Positions 58,602 through 64,000 of a DNA stretch of 64,000 nt are shown piece by piece. Position numbers and translations under genes: made by a program. The notes beneath the pieces were generated by a model. The model saw nothing but the letters and a program-made list of their open reading frames with translations, ran no database searches and was not told the origin of the DNA. The stretch's first letter is position 1. Each line of letters begins with the position of its first letter. The stretch comes from Campylobacter sp. CCUG 57310 (GTDB lineage Bacteria > Campylobacterota > Campylobacteria > Campylobacterales > Campylobacteraceae): assembly GCF_013201975.1 (NCBI RefSeq), contig NZ_CP053845.1, positions 62,001 through 126,000 on the forward strand, read 5' to 3'.

Positions 58602-60058
58602 TCTCTTGCACCCTTTTCCATATCGCTTATCAAATTTCTAACTTTTTGCGCAACGCTAGGTAAATTTTCCTCAAGCTCGCTAAGATACTTTGGAATGATC
58701 ACGTTTTCGCCAAGCTCTCTTGCTTCGGTTGAGCCGTAGTCTAGCAAATACTCCTTAAGCGTCAGTATCGCATTTGGCAAGCAAAGATACTTGATCTTGG
58801 CGTTTTTGGCATAAGGCATGAAGTGATCACCCGTGCGCCCCTCACGGTAACAGGATGTGCAAAAGCTTGGAATTTTGTCTTTTTTCATCACGTTTAGCAC
58901 GAATTCATCGATACAGCGGTGATCTCCGATTTTAAATTGCTGATTGTCAAGCTCGTCTTTGATATTTTTCTTAGAATACCCGCCTATGCCTATGTTTGTG
59001 CCTGCGTCCATTTGAGAAATTCCGCACTTTCTTATCGCCTCATCTCTTACGGACGGCTCTTCTCTAGCCGTTAGGATAGTGCCTGTAAACGGACACATCA
59101 GGCGAATGATCGCAATAGCTCTTAAAAACTCATCATCACTTAGCGCATAAGGCATGTCGTTTGCGCCGGCTGAGGTCTTTTTGATACGAGGGAAAGAGAT
59201 AGTATGCGGACCTATGCCGAAGTATTTTTCTAAACTCATGGCATGATAAAGCAATCCCAAAATCTCAAATTTATAGTCATAAAGTCCCAAAAGTGCGCCT
59301 ATAGCCACATCATCAAGCCCTGCTTTAAGAGCTCTATGAAGCGCAAAAACGCGCCAGTCGTAAATGCCTTTTAACGTATTTTGTGGGTGGTATTTGGCGT
59401 AAGTTTCTCTGTGATAGGTCTCTTGAAATACTTGAAAAGTGCCTATGCCTTCAGCTTTAACTACCTTATACTCGTCCTCAAAAAGAGGAGCGGCGTTTAT
59501 GTTTACCCTGCGAATGCTGAGGTTGTTTTTTCTAACACCGTAAATTTCTCTTACCGTCTTTGCGATATAGTTATAATCACTCTTTGGATGTTCGCCGTAA
59601 ACCGCTATAAGGCGCTTTTGTCCCATATCAAGCAGGCTTTCTATCTCGTTTTTTAGCTCGTCGTCTTTTAAAATTTTCTTTTTCGTAGCGGTGTTTGAAG
59701 CGGCAAATCCGCAGTATTTGCAGTTATTTACGCACGGACTTGAGATATAAAGAGGCGAAAAAAGCACCATTCTGTTGCCGTAAACTTCCTCTTTGACCTC
59801 TGTTGCGGCTTCAAAAATTTCATCCCAAATTTCATCGTGAGAGTTATTTAAAAGCACCGCCGTTTCGTAAGGAGTTAGCATGGTGCCTTTTATAGCGTTT
59901 TCTTTAGCCTTTTTGATAACGGCTCTAACTTCATCTTTGCTTGCGTTTTTGGTTTGAGATAGAATTTCTTCTATCTCGTTTTCATTGATGAAATCTTCGT
60001 ATTCGTGCTTGCTAACCCATTTTAGAATTTGTTCGTATCGTTCATCTGTCCACGACAT
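58589..60058 (-). CDS. hydG: [FeFe]-hydrogenase maturation tyrosine lyase HydG
   Basis: The 489-aa radical-SAM enzyme splits tyrosine to give CO and cyanide ligands for the H-cluster. N-terminal radical-SAM motif CVNNCKYCGF (around 109) and the C-terminal second-cluster motif CTSCYREGRTGDHFM (around 400), which separates it from the related ThiH. GHIJ-type FQETYHRETYAKYHP is also present. It follows the cytochrome gene by 9 bp. Confidence 0.95.
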   Translation of the reverse strand: MSWTDERYEQILKWVSKHEYEDFINENEIEEILSQTKNASKDEVRAVIKKAKENAIKGTMLTPYETAVLLNNSHDEIWDEIFEAATEVKEEVYGNRMVLFSPLYISSPCVNNCKYCGFAASNTATKKKILKDDELKNEIESLLDMGQKRLIAVYGEHPKSDYNYIAKTVREIYGVRKNNLSIRRVNINAAPLFEDEYKVVKAEGIGTFQVFQETYHRETYAKYHPQNTLKGIYDWRVFALHRALKAGLDDVAIGALLGLYDYKFEILGLLYHAMSLEKYFGIGPHTISFPRIKKTSAGANDMPYALSDDEFLRAIAIIRLMCPFTGTILTAREEPSVRDEAIRKCGISQMDAGTNIGIGGYSKKNIKDELDNQQFKIGDHRCIDEFVLNVMKKDKIPSFCTSCYREGRTGDHFMPYAKNAKIKYLCLPNAILTLKEYLLDYGSTEARELGENVIIPKYLSELEENLPSVAQKVRNLISDMEKGARDCHL

Positions 60059-60067
60059 AAATCGCCT

Positions 60068-60745
60068 TTAATGAGCGGGTTTTGCAGCATCAACCGCCAT
60101 AAGATCGTTTTCTACCCATTTTGGGGCGTGATGGTGCGCATCATCAAGCGGCACGTCGCCCGCGCCTATTCTAAACATAGCTTTTAAATCCTCTACGTTT
60201 ATAATCGCTAGCGGCATATGCACGCAAAATGCAAGTAAGCTTGTTAGTATCGAGCCCCAAACGTGGAAGTAAAACATCCATTTAACGAAAATTTTGCCCA
60301 TCGCGGCAGGATATGCATAAAGCAACCAGCCTGAAACTATAAGCCCAAATATCATAAACATAAATATAAGATAAGCAGCCTTTTGACCGGCGTTAAATCT
60401 GCCTTGAGGAGCTACCTCTTCAGGACCGAATTTGATGCCAAACAGTCTTCTTGGATATCCGCCGAAATTCTTAAACCAAGCGAAAGTATCGCGATCCCAG
60501 ATGAGTAAATTTCTCATCATCAAAGCAAAACGATCAAAATTTAAGAATACAAATCCGAAGAAATTTATCGTAAATACGATGCCTATACCGATATGCCAAT
60601 CCATCATAAGCTCTGAAGTAGGCTCATCTACAAGCTGAAAGTAGATCAAAACACCCGTTACGATAAGAGCTATCCAAGTGATTAAGTTTACGTTATGAAA
60701 GACCTTTTCTGATAGAGGAAATTTTAAAACTCTTTTTTCATGCAT
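60068..60745 (-). CDS. hydC: Cytochrome b subunit of the hydrogenase
   Basis: The 225-aa protein has four membrane helices with histidines in the heme positions (EKVFHNVNLITW around 16; DWHIGIG around 49; MFYFHVWGS and FCVHMP in the last helices), the FdnI/HyaC type of quinone-linked cytochrome b. It would pass electrons from the periplasmic HydAB to menaquinone. It overlaps hydB by 8 bp. The name follows its position only. Confidence 0.85.
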   Translation of the reverse strand: MHEKRVLKFPLSEKVFHNVNLITWIALIVTGVLIYFQLVDEPTSELMMDWHIGIGIVFTINFFGFVFLNFDRFALMMRNLLIWDRDTFAWFKNFGGYPRRLFGIKFGPEEVAPQGRFNAGQKAAYLIFMFMIFGLIVSGWLLYAYPAAMGKIFVKWMFYFHVWGSILTSLLAFCVHMPLAIINVEDLKAMFRIGAGDVPLDDAHHHAPKWVENDLMAVDAAKPAH

Positions 60746-61085
60746 GGTTAGCTCCTTGTAGGATCAAATTTTTGCGATCGAAATAAGCATTGGTATGCAG
60801 AAGTTTTTCAGCTATCTCGCCCATCGGTTCGGTCTTTAGATCCTCGTAGGATTTCGCACAGCTTGGGTTTTGATGAGAGCTTGTAAGCTTTAAATTTTGA
60901 CAGCGCTTGTCATCTTTATATAAGCCTTCTTGGCGCATTGCGATATAGGATTTGCGTCTTTTGATGATGTCTGTGATGGCATATCCTGTCATTGCAACGA
61001 CCGCCGTCATCACTCCGCCCACTTTTAAGAAATCTCTTCTTGAGAAGATTTTGCCTACCGGTTTTTCTATGTATTGAAATTTCAT
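60738..61085 (-). CDS. hydB: [FeFe]-hydrogenase small subunit with Tat signal
   Basis: The 115-aa product carries a Tat-type signal (SRRDFLKVGG, residues 15-24, then a hydrophobic stretch), which takes the folded HydA-HydB pair to the periplasm, and a Cys-containing mature region (RCQNLKLTSSHQNPSCAKSYEDL) like Desulfovibrio HydB. hydA is 16 bp upstream. Confidence 0.85.
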   Translation of the reverse strand: MKFQYIEKPVGKIFSRRDFLKVGGVMTAVVAMTGYAITDIIKRRKSYIAMRQEGLYKDDKRCQNLKLTSSHQNPSCAKSYEDLKTEPMGEIAEKLLHTNAYFDRKNLILQGANHA

Positions 61086-61101
61086 CTTTTGTCCTTTAAA
61101 T

Positions 61102-62454
61102 TTATGCTTTTAGAGGTAGAGGAAGCAATGGATGAAGCCACGACGTTCCCATAGCGTGAACCGGCTGACCGCCGCCGTTTACGCAGCCTCCAGGGCAGTT
61201 CATAACCTCGATAAAGTGATATCTGTTAGAATCTTTCGTGATATGTTTTAGTATCGTACCGAGGTTTCTTGAAGCGCCGTTTACTACCGCTACTTTAAGC
61301 TCGAGCGTCTTGCCGCCGTAGTCCTTTAAAGGGATAGGTATAACGGCTTCGGTTAAGTCTTTATCATACCCTCTTACAGGGGTTAGCTCAGGATCTCTTA
61401 GCTCTTGTCCCGATAGTAAGAAATAAGCCGTTCTAAGTGCAGCCTCCATAACGCCTCCGCTGTTGCCGAATATCGTTCCTGCGCCTGTATATACGTTCAT
61501 TGTTTTTTCCGGATATTCATCGCTCATTTCAAGCGGATTTATGCCCTTTTTACGGAAAATTTCAGCTATATCGCGAGCCGTAAGAGTTGCGTCTATATCA
61601 GGGAAGCTCTTTGTATCAGCAGGAATTTCGCCTGTCTCTTTTAGATACTGGTAAGCCGAGTTAAACTCAGGTCTGCTTGCTTCGTAAATTTTAGCCGTAC
61701 ATGGTGTAACGGTCGCTACGTAGATATCGCGCGGGTCTTTGTTCCAGACAAATTTAGCCGCCCATGTTTTAGCAAGCGGTCCGCCCATTTGGATAGGCGA
61801 TTTTGCACCTGAGATGTGAGGTATGAGCTCGGGATGGAAAATTTCAGCATTTCTAACCCAAGCCGGACAACAGCTTGTAAAGTGCGGAAAAGGGTGGTGC
61901 GAAACGTGCTCTAAATCAGCGCTTCGCTCGCCAAGTAACCAGTATTTGATCTTTTTGATTAGCTCGGTTCCCTCTTCAAGTATAGTGTGATCGGCGGCGA
62001 AATTTACGTCGTACATATTAAAGCCCGCCATCTCAAGAGCGTTATACATCTTATTTATCGTTAGTTCGCCCGGTTTTCCGCCAAATTCTTCAGCCAAAGA
62101 GACACGAACGGCAGGAGAAGGGTGCGCTACGACAAAGGTCTTTTTGTCCTCAAGTTTAGCCATAACCTCATCGACAAAGCTCATCTGCTCGATAACGGCA
62201 AACGGACAGTTGATGAGGCACTGCCCACAGGCTACGCATAAATTTTGATCTATCCTGTGTGCGATGCCTAACGAGCCTTCTATCGCATCCGTTGGACAGA
62301 AAGAGCGACAGGTGTCGCATCCGACGCAATTATCTTGATTTATCGTTATGATACCTCTAAGTTCGCCTTTGCGATAAGTGCCTTCAAATTCAGCCTCACC
62401 GCCTCTTGAATTTGCAGACGGCGGGAAGGTATTTATCTTATAAACACTCAGCAT
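61102..62454 (-). CDS. hydA: Periplasmic [FeFe]-hydrogenase large subunit
   Basis: The 450-aa enzyme oxidises or makes H2. The N-terminal ferredoxin domain has two [4Fe-4S] sites (CVGCDTCRSFCP around 42; CVACGQCLINCP around 73). H-cluster motifs follow: TSCCPAW (around 195, the second Cys being the proton-transfer Cys), TPCTAKIYEASRPEF (around 254; Met of the common MPC is Thr) and NSGGVMEAALRTAYFL / MNCPGGCVNGGGQP (around 328-430). No signal of its own; it travels with HydB. AGGAGG precedes the ATG. Confidence 0.95.
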   Translation of the reverse strand: MLSVYKINTFPPSANSRGGEAEFEGTYRKGELRGIITINQDNCVGCDTCRSFCPTDAIEGSLGIAHRIDQNLCVACGQCLINCPFAVIEQMSFVDEVMAKLEDKKTFVVAHPSPAVRVSLAEEFGGKPGELTINKMYNALEMAGFNMYDVNFAADHTILEEGTELIKKIKYWLLGERSADLEHVSHHPFPHFTSCCPAWVRNAEIFHPELIPHISGAKSPIQMGGPLAKTWAAKFVWNKDPRDIYVATVTPCTAKIYEASRPEFNSAYQYLKETGEIPADTKSFPDIDATLTARDIAEIFRKKGINPLEMSDEYPEKTMNVYTGAGTIFGNSGGVMEAALRTAYFLLSGQELRDPELTPVRGYDKDLTEAVIPIPLKDYGGKTLELKVAVVNGASRNLGTILKHITKDSNRYHFIEVMNCPGGCVNGGGQPVHAMGTSWLHPLLPLPLKA

Positions 62455-62824
62455 AAAACCTCCTAAGAAAATTTTTATTTTAGTAATACTAATTCAAATT
62501 TCGTCATATTGTATATAAACAATTATTAATAGAAAGTAAAAAAGTAGATAATGTTTTTTATATGCAAGATAAAAGATATTTATAGTATTAGATTTGTCAC
62601 TAAAATGTATCTAAAATCTTGCCAATGCCGTAAATTTAGGCTATAAAAGCTATATAATAGTTACTTTTTAAGGTTAAAATTTTGCCTAAAATTTGGTAAA
62701 TCTGTAAAATAATAAATTTAAATATTTTGATAATAAATATAAAACAAATCCGGCTAGCATTTAAGATTTTAAAAACTAACTTTTGGTAAGATGTTTTAGG
62801 CAAATTTATTTCAAAGGAGCTTTT
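62455..62824. other. Divergent region hydA/gntP
   Basis: About 370 bp of AT-rich DNA between the leftward hyd operon and the rightward permease gene. Both promoters must lie here; I see no gene and no clear operator. Confidence 0.55.
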
Positions 62825-63715
62825 ATGAGCGGCGTTGTATTAATCGTGTGTTTCGTTATAGCTATAATTTTGATGATTTGGCTTATATCAAAAGTCGGCG
62901 TACATCCGTTTTTGGCTATCATGCTTATATCCTTGGTTCTTGCGATCGTTGCGGGCATTGATCTGGTTAAGATACCTGGTATCATCGGCGACGGATTTAG
63001 CGGGATATTTAAAAGTATCGGTATAGTCATCATCTTTGGCGCGCTCATAGGCATGGCGCTTGAAAAGACGGGTGCTGCTTTAAAATTAGCCGATATGGTC
63101 GTAAAATGCGTAGGTGAAAAGCATCCTGAAATGGCTATGCTTATCATGGGTTGGATAGTAGGAATTCCCGTGTTTTGCGATAGCGGTTTTGTCGTCCTTG
63201 ATCCTATTCGCAGAGCCATAAGAGAAAAGATCGGCGCAAGCCCTGTGGGAATGGCGGTAGCTCTTTCGGGTGGTCTTTACACCTCTCACGTATTCGTTCC
63301 TCCCACTCCGGGACCTATAGCTGCTGCCGGATTTGTGGGTATAGGCGGAAATTTGCTTCTTGTGATTATGGTTGGTATCGTAGTTTCTATCCCTGTGCTT
63401 ATATCAGCTTACCTTTACTCTAAATACATAGGCAGTAAAATAATCATCAAAGAGGATTTAAACGAAGTAGGCAAGAGCTATGACGAGCTTATCAAAGAAT
63501 ACGGCAAGCTTCCGTGCGCATTTTTAAGTTTGGCTCCGATTTTAGCTCCTATCGTTTTGATGGCTCTTGGCTCGATAGTAAAAATCGCAGGCATGAAAGG
63601 TGCGATCGCAAATTTCTTTTTATTCTTAGGAAGTCCTGTTATAGCGCTTGGCGTAGGCGTTGTGTTTGCGGTTATTTTACTTGTAAATACGGGCAAGATA
63701 AAGAATTTAACCTAA
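62825..63715 (+). CDS. GntP-family permease, N-terminal part
   Basis: The 296-aa product is the first two thirds of a gluconate/H+ or related sugar-acid symporter: GVHPFLAIMLISLVLAIVAGI, GWIVGIPVFCDSGFVVLDPI (around 117-136) and PPTPGPIAAAGFVGIGGNLLL (around 160) are family blocks. It ends at TAA just where intact relatives continue with LTNESL. The next frame starts within the stop codon (TAATG). ATG 62825 has AAAGGAG upstream. Confidence 0.8.
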   Translation: MSGVVLIVCFVIAIILMIWLISKVGVHPFLAIMLISLVLAIVAGIDLVKIPGIIGDGFSGIFKSIGIVIIFGALIGMALEKTGAALKLADMVVKCVGEKHPEMAMLIMGWIVGIPVFCDSGFVVLDPIRRAIREKIGASPVGMAVALSGGLYTSHVFVPPTPGPIAAAGFVGIGGNLLLVIMVGIVVSIPVLISAYLYSKYIGSKIIIKEDLNEVGKSYDELIKEYGKLPCAFLSLAPILAPIVLMALGSIVKIAGMKGAIANFFLFLGSPVIALGVGVVFAVILLVNTGKIKNLT

Positions 63716-64000
63716 TGACAAACGATACGCTTAAGATAGTAGGACCGATTTTGTTTATAACGGCGGCCGGCGGCGTGCTTGGCAAGGTTATAACCGCAGC
63801 GGGATTTGTTGAATTTATGAAAGCGAACGCTCACGTTATAGGCTCGGTTGGAATATTCTTTCCGTTTCTTATATCTGCTATCATCAAGACGGCTCAAGGA
63901 AGCTCAACCGTCGCGCTTACTACTACGGCGGCGATTATGGGGTTATTTACCGACAGCACATCCATGATGACGGCTCTTGGACTTACTACGGAAATGGGTG
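63715..64000 (+). CDS. GntP-family permease, C-terminal part (cut by window end)
   Basis: At least 95 residues: MTNDTLKIVGPILFITAAGG, then LGKVITAAGFVEF and IKTAQGSSTVALTTTAAIMG, the second half of a GntP transporter. The start overlaps the previous stop (TAATG). Either a true two-subunit arrangement joined by translational coupling or a broken gene. It runs past the window. Confidence 0.75.
   Translation, partial: MTNDTLKIVGPILFITAAGGVLGKVITAAGFVEFMKANAHVIGSVGIFFPFLISAIIKTAQGSSTVALTTTAAIMGLFTDSTSMMTALGLTTEMG

Overview
The window is a bacterial chromosome segment from the genus Campylobacter (phylum Campylobacterota); the species cannot be fixed from sequence alone. The evidence is the low G+C, AAATTT-rich DNA, a 16S rRNA of epsilonproteobacterial type, a 23S rRNA carrying an intervening sequence at the helix-45 position, the recA-eno-ftsB-like-AMIN gene order known from C. 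jejuni, the futalosine-pathway gene mqnD, Mqo instead of a soluble malate dehydrogenase, and three Campylobacter-type N-glycosylation sequons in one periplasmic protein. The gene set (TRAP transporters, octaheme sulfite reductase, periplasmic [FeFe]-hydrogenase, class III ribonucleotide reductase homologue) points to a hydrogen- or formate-driven anaerobic to microaerobic species rather than C. jejuni.

Layout. 0-3 kb: a dctPQM TRAP carboxylate importer (minus). 3.3-19.6 kb: mixed housekeeping and small operons: sodB, pabB-pabC, an MliC-like lipoprotein, an nrdD that ends before the glycyl-radical site, mqo, an M48 protease, sbmA/bacA, a DUF411 protein, a CorC-like protein, a DUF2314-ankyrin protein, an orphan TRAP binding protein, ridA. 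19.6-25.8 kb: a complete rRNA operon (16S, tRNA-Ala, tRNA-Ile, 23S, 5S) with long precursor-processing stems, a 23S intervening sequence and a cloverleaf-like element in the spacer. 26.2-30.2 kb: a ComEA-like protein with a histone-like lysine tail and a NalP-like lipoprotein autotransporter protease. 30.5-36.8 kb: a seven-gene operon resembling E. coli ynbABCD with an added acyltransferase, a DUF1287 protein and a small membrane protein; this looks like a full phospholipid-type head-group pathway with unknown product. 36.8-43.5 kb: pncB, an isoaspartyl peptidase flanked by a duplicated pncB 3' end, Sel1-repeat proteins (one with a G9 tract inside the gene), murB, fliQ, mqnD. 43.7-47.2 kb: recA-eno-ftsB-like-cgpA-like.

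47.3-56.4 kb is the most accessory-looking part: a compact three-gene cluster of unknowns, an 800-bp AT-rich leader, mccA (sulfite reductase) followed by a fused rhodanese/hexaheme cytochrome c/cytochrome b protein that is its likely membrane electron donor, and then a tandemly duplicated convergent pair (a three-helix small membrane protein facing a 200-aa protein; the first copy of the latter is truncated). The layout of that pair resembles pore-forming bacteriocin and immunity genes and is the best candidate for an undescribed system here. A DUF2254 gene with a G9 tract in its leader follows. 56.4-62.5 kb is a six-gene [FeFe]-hydrogenase operon (hydA, hydB, cytochrome b, hydG, hydE, hydF). 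The window ends in a GntP-family permease that is split into two overlapping reading frames.

Functionally, electrons from periplasmic H2 oxidation (HydABC) or malate (Mqo) would enter the menaquinone pool (MqnD helps to make it) and leave through terminal reductases such as MccA.
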